A stretch of DNA of 64,000 nucleotides from Shewanella subflava (GCF_025971955.1 NZ_JAPDMX010000016.1:1-64000); one strand, 5' to 3'; counted from the first letter of the stretch, positions 8,845 through 17,359 are shown. The notes: generated by a model not told the origin, from the sequence alone. Program-made: numbers and translations.

Positions 8845-9497
8845 GTGGATTATTAAGCCGTTGGAATCAGCGCCGTGAGAATGTTGCCAAAGAAGCCGAG
8901 CAACAGGAGGCTGAACAACATGACGTTAGCTTAACTCGCCAGGATGATAGCGCAGCAACAAAGGGCCAAGCAGCAGATGTGAATAGCAACCTGCAGCAAG
9001 GTGAGCAAGCTGCAACCGATACCGTATTGCAGGCCGATGACTTGCCCGATCCAAACTCGATAGAAGTGGGGGGCAGTTTTGCCAGCTTTATGGCTAAAAA
9101 CGTTGACCCAGCAGCAAAAGCCGCAGCGTTACGCGCCCTGTGGAAACAGCCGCAATATGGTCATATTGATGGGTTGTTAGAATATGCTCTTGATTATACG
9201 AATCAACCTAAGCTGTCTGCAGAAGTATCAGCCGAGTTAGCCAAAAAAGTCTTTAAGCACGTTATAGAGAAAGAAGAAGCGCCAGAGGATGAAGCACTTG
9301 CAACCGAACAGTCTGATGAACTGAACGATGCCAGTGACCATGACCCACAAACAGATAGGGTTAGCGCACAAGATCAAGAGTTAAGCAGTACCGATTTAGA
9401 AAATGTCGATGCTAACCAAACATTAGCCTCAATGGATGCGCAGTCTGATGAGCTGCAACCCCATTCTTTTACTGGTGATGCGGTAAAAGCAAGCTGA
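8841..9497 (+). CDS. DUF3306 family protein, fdh accessory
   Basis: A 218-residue acidic protein of the DUF3306 family. The conserved core is residues ~65-145: DDLPDPNSIEVGGSFASFMA, then AALRALWKQPQYGHIDGLLEYALDY. It is flanked by low-complexity Glu/Gln/Asp-rich ends that look disordered. The start overlaps the stop of DUF3305 (ATGA). Function unknown; it always travels with the DUF3305, ferredoxin and TorD-like genes, so a role in formate dehydrogenase assembly is inferred. Confidence 0.87.
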   Translation: MSGLLSRWNQRRENVAKEAEQQEAEQHDVSLTRQDDSAATKGQAADVNSNLQQGEQAATDTVLQADDLPDPNSIEVGGSFASFMAKNVDPAAKAAALRALWKQPQYGHIDGLLEYALDYTNQPKLSAEVSAELAKKVFKHVIEKEEAPEDEALATEQSDELNDASDHDPQTDRVSAQDQELSSTDLENVDANQTLASMDAQSDELQPHSFTGDAVKAS

Positions 9498-9557
9498 TAG
9501 TTGGTCGCTAATGATTAGCGAGTAGCAATCAATATCGCAAGATATTGTGAGTGGGCA

Positions 9558-11276
9558 ATGAGTTCACTTAATAATAAAAAATTTAGGAACGCAATGAGTA
9601 TGAGACAATCTCAGTCTGAGCTTAAAAATGCTCGGCAACAAGTGATGTCGAGGACCCAAATTCTTCAGAATTTGATCCCGCCAACAGTCAGTTATACCAC
9701 TCAAGGCCATGTATTAATTATTGGGCCTGAAGATTTAGCGCGTTTGGCTGCCGATAGCTTATCAATGATGGCGAGTCGAGTTGTTTTAGCTAATGAGTCC
9801 ATTACCAGCCAAGATGAAGCACACCTTGAAAAGGTGATGAACGCTGCTGAAGGTGTAGACAGTTTTTACAATAAACTAAAAAGTATTAAAGGCTTTTTAG
9901 GCCAATTTCAGGTCAGTGTCGAGTCCGATGCTGGAGGCGTGGCAGAGCTCAGTGTCGTTGCTATCCGTCAAGCTCACTTCGATATTATTCTCGATTTAAG
10001 TTCAGCACCGTGCATTAACCTCGAAATGCTGCCAGCAGGCTATTTCTATGTGGGTCAAGATACTCATAAATTAGCCGATGCCATTGAACAAATTCCTGAT
10101 TTAGTCGGTGAGTTTGATAAACCTCGATACGTTAAAGTAAACAGCGATATTTGTGCTCATCACCGCAATGGTATTAATGGGTGTAATCGTTGTTTAAATT
10201 TCTGTCCTGCTGATGCGATTAGCAGCATTGAACAGAAAATCGAAATTGATCCTTATCTATGTCATGGCGCCGGCAGTTGCACTAATTTATGCCCAACTGG
10301 GGCGATTAGCTATGATTTGCCTACGCCAAAATCGTTGCACGCTTATCTTGAGAAATTGATTAGTCGTTACCGTGCAGAGGCGCAGGTTGCGCCAGTGATT
10401 TTATTCCATGACAACCTTCTTGGCGGTGAACTCATTACAGATACCTTAGCGGGTGATGTGCTACCCGTCGCCTTGGAAGAGATTACTGTTGCTAGTATCG
10501 ATCATTGGTTAGCAGCATTAGCGCATGGTGCAAGGGAAGTGTTAATTCTTAACACCGATGCGACAGCCCCGACCTTGACGCAAATGCTGCAAGGTGAATT
10601 AACCTTAGCAAACCGTATTCTTGATGAAATGGGCCAACCGCAACGTTTACGCCTTATTTCTGCATTAGACCTTGCCACGCTTGAGCAACCTTTAGCTATC
10701 AGTACAACTTGGCCTGTTATTGTACCAATGACGGTGATCACTGATGCCGGAGCCAGTAATGCGAAGCGAGACATCTTGTATCAAGCCATTGACCATTTAA
10801 ATAGTCAGGCGGGTGCGATTCAAACTCAACTTGCTTTAGCCAATGTGCCTTATGGTCAGGTGAAGTTAAATGTTGATAAATGCACCTTGTGTATGTCGTG
10901 TGTATCAACCTGTCCAACCCAAGCATTAAAAGACGGTGGCGAAATCCCAGCATTACGTTTTGTTGAGCAAGATTGCGTCCAATGTGGCTTATGTGAAAGT
11001 TCATGCCCTGAAAACGTGATTAGCTTAGTGCCACAAATCAACTTTGATCAACAAAGTCGCCAAGCGGTTACCACCTTAAAAGAAGAAGCGCCGTTTGAGT
11101 GTATTCGCTGTGGTAGCGCCTTTGCGACGCAATCAATGGTGCATAAGATGGTGGAAATGGTCGGTGCACACAGTGCATTTAGTGCCAATATTGAACGATT
11201 AAAAATGTGCGGTGATTGCCGCGTAAAAGATATGTTTGAAGACATTCTTCAAGATCCAGAAAAGCAATTGCGATAA
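9558..11276 (+). CDS. Multi-cluster 4Fe-4S ferredoxin-like protein of the fdh accessory operon
   Basis: A 572-residue cytoplasmic protein (no leader) built as an N-terminal domain with a nucleotide-fold-like start (HVLIIGPEDLARLAADSL), a ferredoxin pair at residues ~199-250 (CNRCLNFCP, CTNLCPTGAI), a middle domain, and a second pair at ~435-485 (CTLCMSCVSTCP, CVQCGLCESSCP). The tail adds CIRCG and CGDC. That gives up to four 4Fe-4S clusters plus a possible extra metal site. The layout suggests electron transfer or Fe-S donation during FdhA maturation rather than a structural subunit. Catalytic role unknown. Confidence 0.85.
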   Translation: MSSLNNKKFRNAMSMRQSQSELKNARQQVMSRTQILQNLIPPTVSYTTQGHVLIIGPEDLARLAADSLSMMASRVVLANESITSQDEAHLEKVMNAAEGVDSFYNKLKSIKGFLGQFQVSVESDAGGVAELSVVAIRQAHFDIILDLSSAPCINLEMLPAGYFYVGQDTHKLADAIEQIPDLVGEFDKPRYVKVNSDICAHHRNGINGCNRCLNFCPADAISSIEQKIEIDPYLCHGAGSCTNLCPTGAISYDLPTPKSLHAYLEKLISRYRAEAQVAPVILFHDNLLGGELITDTLAGDVLPVALEEITVASIDHWLAALAHGAREVLILNTDATAPTLTQMLQGELTLANRILDEMGQPQRLRLISALDLATLEQPLAISTTWPVIVPMTVITDAGASNAKRDILYQAIDHLNSQAGAIQTQLALANVPYGQVKLNVDKCTLCMSCVSTCPTQALKDGGEIPALRFVEQDCVQCGLCESSCPENVISLVPQINFDQQSRQAVTTLKEEAPFECIRCGSAFATQSMVHKMVEMVGAHSAFSANIERLKMCGDCRVKDMFEDILQDPEKQLR

Positions 11277-11286
11277 GAGATCCGCT

Positions 11287-11952
11287 ATGACCCAAGTAGA
11301 AAGAGAAATCAGCGAAAACGATCAACTAAGAGCCGATATTTATCAACTATTAGCCGCATTGCTACGTCGTCATCCAAGCGAAGAGTTATTACAATTTTTA
11401 GCGGATTTAGATGTAGAAGCCGATGAAGGCAATGCGATGAATCAAGCATGGATTGCATTAAAAGCTGCAGCAAAAAACACCGATGTAGCGACACTTGAAG
11501 ACGAATATTTCAATATATTCTTAGGCGTTGGCAGTGGTGAAATTTTGCCCTATGGGAGCTGGTTTATGACCGGATCCTTAATGGATAAACCCTTAGCATT
11601 GTTACGTAATGATCTGATGCAAATGGGATTTGAGCGTGAAGACAATGTTAAAGAGCCAGAAGATCATGTGGCGGCATTATGTGAAGTCATGGGCATTTTG
11701 ATTTTAGAGGCTCCTGGTTATCGCCAGCTGGCATTTTATCAACGTCATATTGGCTCGTGGATTAATCGCTTTTGTGAAGCATTAGCTAAAACACCCAGTG
11801 CTAAGTTTTATCTTCCCGTTGCGCAATTAGCCAAAGCGTTTTTTGAAGCAGAAGTAAATGAATTTGACCAACTGAGTTTGAATATTCCGGTTAACTGCCC
11901 TGGCAGTGAAGAGCTTGAACCGGTAACAGACGAGGTCGTGCAAGTAAACTAA
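11287..11952 (+). CDS. TorD/DmsD-family molybdoenzyme chaperone
   Basis: A 221-residue, mostly helical protein starting at the ATG 10 nt after the ferredoxin gene (the frame remains open upstream into that gene). The segment LEDEYFNIFLGVGSGEILPYGSWF matches the conserved core of TorD-family chaperones, followed by PEDHVAALCEVMGIL. These proteins bind the Tat leader and apo-enzyme of molybdoproteins until cofactor is inserted. It lies directly before the Tat-peptide and fdhA genes, so FdhA, and perhaps the small Tat peptide, is the likely client. Confidence 0.9.
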   Translation: MTQVEREISENDQLRADIYQLLAALLRRHPSEELLQFLADLDVEADEGNAMNQAWIALKAAAKNTDVATLEDEYFNIFLGVGSGEILPYGSWFMTGSLMDKPLALLRNDLMQMGFEREDNVKEPEDHVAALCEVMGILILEAPGYRQLAFYQRHIGSWINRFCEALAKTPSAKFYLPVAQLAKAFFEAEVNEFDQLSLNIPVNCPGSEELEPVTDEVVQVN

Positions 11953-12026
11953 TGGTTTATGGCATTACGCCAATATCAAACCATTCATGCCCTAAGTGAT
12001 TGGGGTGATTTAAATAAGGAGAAACT

Positions 12027-12221
12027 ATGAAGAAGCAAGCTTCCGACATGGGACGCCGTCAAATGCTAAAAGCATTAGCATTAGGCAGTGCCGCAGGCGC
12101 GGTTGCCAGTGTGAGTGCCCCTGCATTAGCAGCCTCACCAAAAGCAACGCAAGCGTCCGAAAGTAACAACTATCGTGAAACAGAGCATATTCGTAACTAC
12201 TATGCTTCGTTAAGCAAATAA
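12027..12221 (+). CDS. Small Tat-targeted peptide of the formate dehydrogenase region, copy 1
   Basis: A 64-residue protein with twin-arginine leader GRRQMLKALALG and an Ala-rich h-region ending in ALAAS, probably cleaved near residue 36. Only about 28 mature residues remain, ending NYRETEHIRNYYASLSK. It belongs to the 'formate dehydrogenase region TAT target' family. It has a good ribosome site (AAGGAG) and sits 18 nt before fdhA. The copy at 17147-17341 is also exactly 64 residues and keeps the pattern Y-x-E-T-x-H-x-R-x-Y-Y-x-S-L. Probably a tiny periplasmic subunit or assembly factor; function not established. Confidence 0.92.
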   Translation: MKKQASDMGRRQMLKALALGSAAGAVASVSAPALAASPKATQASESNNYRETEHIRNYYASLSK

Positions 12222-12239
12222 CTTATAGGAGAGGGTGAA

Positions 12240-15089
12240 ATGCGATTAACCCGTAAATCTGACACGGTCGCAAAAGCTGAAAAGCCAGGCCTAGGTCTTA
12301 ACAGACGTCAGTTCCTCAAGTCAGCCAGTTTGGCGACAGGCGGAATTGCAGCAGCGTCAATGTTAGGTGCAGGTATGATGCGTAAAGCTGAAGCCAAAGA
12401 TGTACCGCATAACGCGCCAACCGAAATTAAACGTACCATTTGTTCTCACTGTTCTGTGGGTTGTGGTATTTATGCTGAAGTTCAAAATGGGGTGTGGACA
12501 GGTCAAGAACCTGCATTCGACCATCCATTTAACCAAGGTGGTCACTGTGCTAAAGGTGCTGCATTACGTGAGCATGGCCATGGTGAAAAACGTCTAAAGT
12601 ATCCAATGAAGCTGGAAGGCGGAAAGTGGAAGCGTTTATCTTGGGAACAGGCTATCGAAGAAGTCGGCAGCAAAGCATTACAAATCCGTGAAGAGTCAGG
12701 TCCTGATTCGGTGTATTTCATGGGTAGTGCAAAATTCTCGAACGAGCAATCTTATTTATACCGCAAATTTGCAGCGATGTGGGGCACTAACAACATCGAT
12801 CACTCTGCACGTATTTGTCACTCTACCACAGTAGCCGGTGTTGCAAACACTTGGGGCTACGGTGCGCAAACTAACTCGTTCAATGATATCCGCAACTCAA
12901 AATGCATGATGTTTATCGGCTCTAACCCATGTGAAGCGCATCCGGTTGCGATGCAGCATATTCTAATTGGTAAAGAGCGCGGCGCAAAAATCATTGTTGT
13001 CGATCCTCGCTTTACTCGTACAGCAGCTAAATCTGATGAATATGTCCATATTCGTCCAGGTACTGACATTCCATTTATCTATGGTCTGTTATGGCACATC
13101 TTCGAAAACGGTTGGCAAGATGAAAGTTTCATCTCGCAACGTGTATACGGCATGGAACGTATTCAAGAAGAAGTGAAGAAGTACACACCTGAAGAGGTTG
13201 AGCACGTTGTCGGTGTGCCAAAAGCACAAATGTACCGCGTAGCGAAAATGATGGCCGAAACTAAGCCTGGCACAGTTGTATGGTGTATGGGTGGTACTCA
13301 GCACCACGTGGGTAACGCGAATACTCGTGCATATTGTATTCTGCAATTAGCCCTTGGCAATATGGGTGTTGAAGGTGGCGGAACCAACATTTTCCGTGGT
13401 CACGATAACGTACAGGGTGCTACTGACTTTGGTTTGTTATTCGATAACTTACCTGGCTACTACGGTTTAACCTCTGGCGCTTGGGATCACTGGGCAAAAG
13501 TATGGGACCTAGAACCAAGTTGGATTAAGCAACGCTTCGATCAAACCGCGCGTTTAGGTCAAGACCCACAAACTTCAGCCGGTATTCCATGTTCTCGTTG
13601 GCACGATGGTGTACTAGAAGACAAAAGCAAGATTGCTCAACAAGATAATATTCGTCTAGCATTCTTCTGGGGACAATCAGTTAACACTGAAACCCGTGGT
13701 CGTGAAGTACGTGAAGCCCTGAATAAGATGGATACCGTAGTGGTTGTCGATCCATTCCCAACCATGGCGGGTGTGATGCATCAACGTACAGATGGTGTCT
13801 ATCTATTACCTGCGGCAACTCAGTTTGAGACCTATGGTTCAGTATCGGCCTCTAACCGTTCATTACAGTGGCGTGATCAAGTTATCGAGCCATTATTTGA
13901 GTCATTACCTGATCACGTGATCATGTATAAACTGGCCAAAAAATGGGGCGTTGCCGATCAGCTTTGTAAACACATCGCTGTTAACAACGATGAACCGAAC
14001 GTGGAAGATATTACCCGCGAGTTCAACAAAGGGATGTGGACCATTGGTTACACAGGCCAAAGCCCTGAACGCTTGAAAATGCACCAACAAAACTGGGGCA
14101 CCTTTGATGTTGATTCATTAGAAGCTCCAGGTGGCCCAGCTAAAGGTGAAACCTATGGTTTACCTTGGCCTTGTTGGGGTACACCAGAGATGAAGCATCC
14201 AGGTACCCAAATTCTGTATCGCACTGGTCGTGAAGTGAAAGACGGTGGTGGTAACTTCCGTGCTCGTTACGGTGTTGAACATAACGGCAACAATATTCTT
14301 GCTGAAGGTTCATTCTCTAAGGGTGCTGAAATTCAAGATGGTTACCCAGAGTTTACTGCCGACATGCTGAAACAGCTTGGCTGGTGGGATGACTTAACCG
14401 CTGAAGAAAAGGTGCATGCTGAAGGACAAAACTGGAAAACAGATATTTCTGGTGGTATTCAACGCGTGGCGATTAAACATGGCTGTATTCCTTACGGTAA
14501 CGCGAAAGCGCGTTGTATTGTGTGGAACTTCCCTGATGATATCCCGCTACATCGTGAGCCGTTATATACCCCTCGTCGTGATTTGGTATCTAAATACCCA
14601 ACTTATGATGACCGTATGGTTGCGCGTCTACCAACGCTTTATAAAACCATTCAAGACAAAGACTTTGCTAAGGATTACCCATTAGCATTGACCTCTGGTC
14701 GTTTGGTTGAATATGAAGGCGGTGGTGAAGAAACACGCTCAAACCCATGGCTTGCAGAATTACAGCAAGAAATGTTTATCGAAATGAACCCTGCTGATGC
14801 AGCTGATCGCGGTATTCGCGACGGTGATAATGTATTTGTACACGGTCCAGAGGGCGCGAAGATCACTGTTAAAGCCATGGTGACGCCTCGTGTTATTGCT
14901 GGCGAATGTTTCATGCCTTATCACTTCGCAGGTGTGTTTGAGGGTGAAAGCCTTGAGAAAAACTATCCAGAAGGGACTGTCCCGTATGTGATTGGTGAGT
15001 CAGCTAACACAGTGTTGACTTATGGGTATGATGTTGTGACTCAGATGCAAGAGACAAAAGCCTCTTTGTGTCAGATCAGCAAAGCCTAA
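12240..15089 (+). CDS. fdhA: Formate dehydrogenase catalytic subunit, Cys type, copy 1
   Basis: Periplasmic molybdopterin (bis-MGD) oxidoreductase oxidising formate to CO2. The 949-residue protein has a Tat leader with RRQFLK at 22-27, 4Fe-4S ligands C68, C71, C75 and C103, and the active-site segment SARICHSTTVAG, where C193 replaces the selenocysteine of E. coli FdnG and H194 is the conserved partner. No in-frame TGA occurs, so no Sec machinery is needed. C-terminal molydopterin-dinucleotide-binding motifs include LTSGRLVEYEGGGEE. A strong GGAGAGGG ribosome site precedes the ATG. First cassette of a tandem pair. Confidence 0.97.
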   Translation: MRLTRKSDTVAKAEKPGLGLNRRQFLKSASLATGGIAAASMLGAGMMRKAEAKDVPHNAPTEIKRTICSHCSVGCGIYAEVQNGVWTGQEPAFDHPFNQGGHCAKGAALREHGHGEKRLKYPMKLEGGKWKRLSWEQAIEEVGSKALQIREESGPDSVYFMGSAKFSNEQSYLYRKFAAMWGTNNIDHSARICHSTTVAGVANTWGYGAQTNSFNDIRNSKCMMFIGSNPCEAHPVAMQHILIGKERGAKIIVVDPRFTRTAAKSDEYVHIRPGTDIPFIYGLLWHIFENGWQDESFISQRVYGMERIQEEVKKYTPEEVEHVVGVPKAQMYRVAKMMAETKPGTVVWCMGGTQHHVGNANTRAYCILQLALGNMGVEGGGTNIFRGHDNVQGATDFGLLFDNLPGYYGLTSGAWDHWAKVWDLEPSWIKQRFDQTARLGQDPQTSAGIPCSRWHDGVLEDKSKIAQQDNIRLAFFWGQSVNTETRGREVREALNKMDTVVVVDPFPTMAGVMHQRTDGVYLLPAATQFETYGSVSASNRSLQWRDQVIEPLFESLPDHVIMYKLAKKWGVADQLCKHIAVNNDEPNVEDITREFNKGMWTIGYTGQSPERLKMHQQNWGTFDVDSLEAPGGPAKGETYGLPWPCWGTPEMKHPGTQILYRTGREVKDGGGNFRARYGVEHNGNNILAEGSFSKGAEIQDGYPEFTADMLKQLGWWDDLTAEEKVHAEGQNWKTDISGGIQRVAIKHGCIPYGNAKARCIVWNFPDDIPLHREPLYTPRRDLVSKYPTYDDRMVARLPTLYKTIQDKDFAKDYPLALTSGRLVEYEGGGEETRSNPWLAELQQEMFIEMNPADAADRGIRDGDNVFVHGPEGAKITVKAMVTPRVIAGECFMPYHFAGVFEGESLEKNYPEGTVPYVIGESANTVLTYGYDVVTQMQETKASLCQISKA

Positions 15090-15111
15090 CTTGATGAGGA
15101 GATAAGCCATT

Positions 15112-15708
15112 ATGGCAGTCATGAAATTTTTGTGTGACACCAAACGCTGCATCGAGTGTAACGGTTGCGTCACAGCATGTAAGAACGAAAACGACTCTGC
15201 TTTAGAGTGGGGTATTCAACGTCGCCGCGTGGTGACAATTAACGATGGTCAACCAGGTGAAGCGTCTATTTCAGTAGCATGTATGCACTGTACTGATGCA
15301 CCTTGTATGGCTGTTTGTCCGGCAGATTGTTTCTACCGTACAGAAGACGGCATTGTGCTACATGACAAAGATACCTGTATCGGTTGTGGCTATTGCTTTT
15401 ACGCTTGTCCATTCGGTGCGCCGCAGTTCCCTAAAAAGACTGCATTCGGTAGCCGTGGTAAAATGGATAAATGTACTTTCTGTGCGGGTGGCCCAGAAGA
15501 AAACCATTCAGATGCTGAGCGTCAAAAGTACGGTGCAAACCGTATTGCTGAAGGTAAGCTACCAATGTGTGCTGAGCTATGTGCAACAAAAGCACTGCTT
15601 GCGGGTGATGCTGGTGTGGTATCTGACATTTATCGTCAGCGTATGGCACAGCGTGGTAATCCAAATGTAATTTGGGGTTACAACCCAAAAACAGGCGAGA
15701 TGATCTAA
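15112..15708 (+). CDS. fdhB: Formate dehydrogenase iron-sulfur subunit, copy 1
   Basis: A 198-residue ferredoxin-like subunit carrying four CxxCxxCxxxC-type groups: CIECNGCVTACK, CMHCTDAPCMAVCP, CIGCGYCFYACP and a CTFCAGG...CAELC group, i.e. four 4Fe-4S clusters that wire FdhA to the cytochrome. It has no signal peptide and should cross the membrane folded with FdhA. Unlike E. coli FdnH it lacks a C-terminal membrane anchor. It follows fdhA by 22 nt and is nearly identical to copy 2 except for a C-terminal extension of about nine residues (NPKTGEMI). Confidence 0.96.
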   Translation: MAVMKFLCDTKRCIECNGCVTACKNENDSALEWGIQRRRVVTINDGQPGEASISVACMHCTDAPCMAVCPADCFYRTEDGIVLHDKDTCIGCGYCFYACPFGAPQFPKKTAFGSRGKMDKCTFCAGGPEENHSDAERQKYGANRIAEGKLPMCAELCATKALLAGDAGVVSDIYRQRMAQRGNPNVIWGYNPKTGEMI

Positions 15709-15719
15709 ACCCAAAGTAT

Positions 15720-15740
15720 GGGCTGCGAGTTTTGCAGCCC
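15720..15740 (+). other. Hairpin in the fdhB-fdhC gap, copy 1
   Basis: GGGCTGC (15720-15726) pairs perfectly with GCAGCCC (15734-15740) over a 7-nt loop, right before the fdhC ribosome site. No T-run follows, so it is not a standard terminator. A stronger hairpin of unrelated sequence sits at the same place in copy 2. Confidence 0.6.
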
Positions 15741-15754
15741 AATGAGGAGTGACA

Positions 15755-16768
15755 ATGTTAAACACATCGTTAAACAAATCACTGCGGATGATGTTTGCTT
15801 TGTTAGCGCTGATAATGTGTATCGGTATCGTGATGCCGACGGCACATGCAGCGGATGAACAATCGAGTAAACAACAAACAGCGACTACCAGTGATGCAGA
15901 TCTCTGGCGAGCAGTGAAGGCTGGCGAGTCAGGTTACAGTACTGACAAAGCGCTTGAAGCCAATGTGTTAATTAATAAAGCGGGTAATCAAGGTAAAGAA
16001 ATACGTAATACGTACATCAAACCTGCCATAGTGGTCGCAATATTTGGCATCTTTGGCGCGTTTTTATTCTTTTATTTGGTTAATGGTCCAGCAAAACTTG
16101 CCCATGGATTTTCGGGTAAAATGATGGAGCGCTGGAGCAAGGCTGACATTAAATTACATTGGGTTATGGCCATTACGTGTTTCATTTTAATGTTTACGGG
16201 CGTATTTATTATGCTTGGACGGCATTTTATTGAACCATACGTGAGTGAAGGTTTATGGGCGGGTATTATTGCTGCCAGTAAATTCAGCCATGATTGGGCT
16301 GGACCGGTTTTCATCGTGTCTTGGCTAATCTGTATGATTAAATGGATGCCATTACAAACTTTTAAGATGTATGACTTGAAATGGTTTTTAGTGGTAGGTG
16401 GCTATATTAACTTTGGCCCGTTTAAAGGCAAGCATCCCGACAGTGGGTTTGCCAATGCGGGTGAGAAAATGTGGTTTTGGACCTTAGCAATATTTGGTCT
16501 ATTTATTAGTATTTCTGGGTTGATTTTAGTTTTACCATTGCTTGATTTACCACGTGAAGCCTCAATCGCCACATTATTGCTCCACGGTGTTTGTGCTGCT
16601 ATTTTAATCGGTTTTACCATTGTGCATATTTGGATGGCAACGGTACTGAGTGAAGGCGGCATGGAGTCGATGATTTCTGGCTATTGTGATGAAAACTGGG
16701 CTATTCAGCATCACAACCTATGGTATGACGAGTTGAAAGCAAACAACGCGATTAAATACCAAGATTGA
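15755..16768 (+). CDS. fdhC: Formate dehydrogenase cytochrome b556 subunit, copy 1
   Basis: Membrane anchor that passes electrons from FdhB to quinone using b-type haems. The ATG at 15755 is chosen because GAGGAG lies 5 nt upstream; an in-frame GTG is 6 nt earlier. The 337-residue product has a cleavable leader (ending near AHAAD), a ~50-residue exported segment, then four or more membrane helices with haem-ligand His in KLHWVMAITCF, KFSHDWAG and IVHIWMATVL. The conserved block NFGPFKGKHPDSGFANAGEKMWFW is typical of FdnI-type gamma subunits. Last gene of cassette 1; a terminator follows. Confidence 0.95.
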   Translation: MLNTSLNKSLRMMFALLALIMCIGIVMPTAHAADEQSSKQQTATTSDADLWRAVKAGESGYSTDKALEANVLINKAGNQGKEIRNTYIKPAIVVAIFGIFGAFLFFYLVNGPAKLAHGFSGKMMERWSKADIKLHWVMAITCFILMFTGVFIMLGRHFIEPYVSEGLWAGIIAASKFSHDWAGPVFIVSWLICMIKWMPLQTFKMYDLKWFLVVGGYINFGPFKGKHPDSGFANAGEKMWFWTLAIFGLFISISGLILVLPLLDLPREASIATLLLHGVCAAILIGFTIVHIWMATVLSEGGMESMISGYCDENWAIQHHNLWYDELKANNAIKYQD

Positions 16769-16789
16769 TGTTATTAAGTGCTTTACAGT

Positions 16790-16823
16790 AAACACCTCAA
16801 AGGCGACTTTGGGGTGTTTTTTT
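16790..16823 (+). terminator. Terminator of fdh cassette 1
   Basis: A 12-bp stem (16791-16802 with 16807-16818, one G-T wobble) is followed by a run of T residues. It lies 22 nt after fdhC copy 1 and separates the two fdh cassettes, so cassette 2 should have its own promoter. Confidence 0.88.
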
Positions 16824-17146
16824 ATCTAAAAACTCAACCGCTATAAAACAGTTTTACAACCCTAGATTATCAGGTTGTTAACATTGTAAGTCTTTGAAAA
16901 ATAATTTTATTATTCATCGTTAACTACAGCTGTTTAGATTGTGATCTGATAAGCATTTTAGGCTTTTTTACACATAAAAAAGCCTAAAATCCCCTTTGCG
17001 ATCAATAAATCGGCTTGCGTTTATCTCTACTATCTCCCCCGACATTAAACGCCACGTTAGTACGTGCGTAAGTCAGTGTTTCAACAATAAGCCAAACACT
17101 GATTCGACTTTATCTTGAAAGCCATGCCTTTCAATTGGAGATGATT
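16824..17146 (+). promoter_or_regulatory. Regulatory region of fdh cassette 2
   Basis: A gene-free stretch of about 320 nt. It holds a perfect inverted repeat at 16955-16990 (15-bp arms, A/T-rich flanks around AGGC/GCCT), a CACGT-TAGT-ACGTG dyad at 17053-17066 and a 9-bp inverted repeat at 17073-17081/17094-17102. A CRP-like left half-site TGTGA is at 16940-16944 without a good right half. These are candidate operators or leader-RNA structures for the second cassette. Confidence 0.55.
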
Positions 17147-17341
17147 ATGAGTAAACAACCAGATCTTAATCGCAGATCTTTGTTGAAAGCCTTAACCCTA
17201 GGTGGGACTGCTGGCGTAGCCATTGCAGCAACCGGTATTAAGGTTGCCCATGCAACAGAAACAAAAATCAATACATCCAACACCCAGGGTTATCAAGAAA
17301 CTGCGCATGTTCGCAGTTACTACGATAGCTTACGCGGTTAG
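17147..17341 (+). CDS. Small Tat-targeted peptide of the formate dehydrogenase region, copy 2
   Basis: A 64-residue protein. The ATG at 17147 is chosen over the upstream TTG at 17135 because GGAG lies 6 nt before it. The twin-arginine motif NRRSLLKAL is followed by a hydrophobic region ending KVAHATE. The mature ~29 residues end in GYQETAHVRSYYDSLRG, sharing with copy 1 the pattern Y-x-E-T-x-H-x-R-x-Y-Y-x-S-L while the rest has diverged. It precedes fdhA copy 2 by 18 nt, the same spacing as in copy 1. Confidence 0.92.
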   Translation: MSKQPDLNRRSLLKALTLGGTAGVAIAATGIKVAHATETKINTSNTQGYQETAHVRSYYDSLRG

Positions 17342-17359
17342 TTTAGGAGCAAGTAATCG

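Noticed and set aside
16936..16955. CRP site at TGTGATCTGATAAGCA before fdh cassette 2
   Set aside because: Only the left half fits; the right half (TAAGC against TCACA) is poor.
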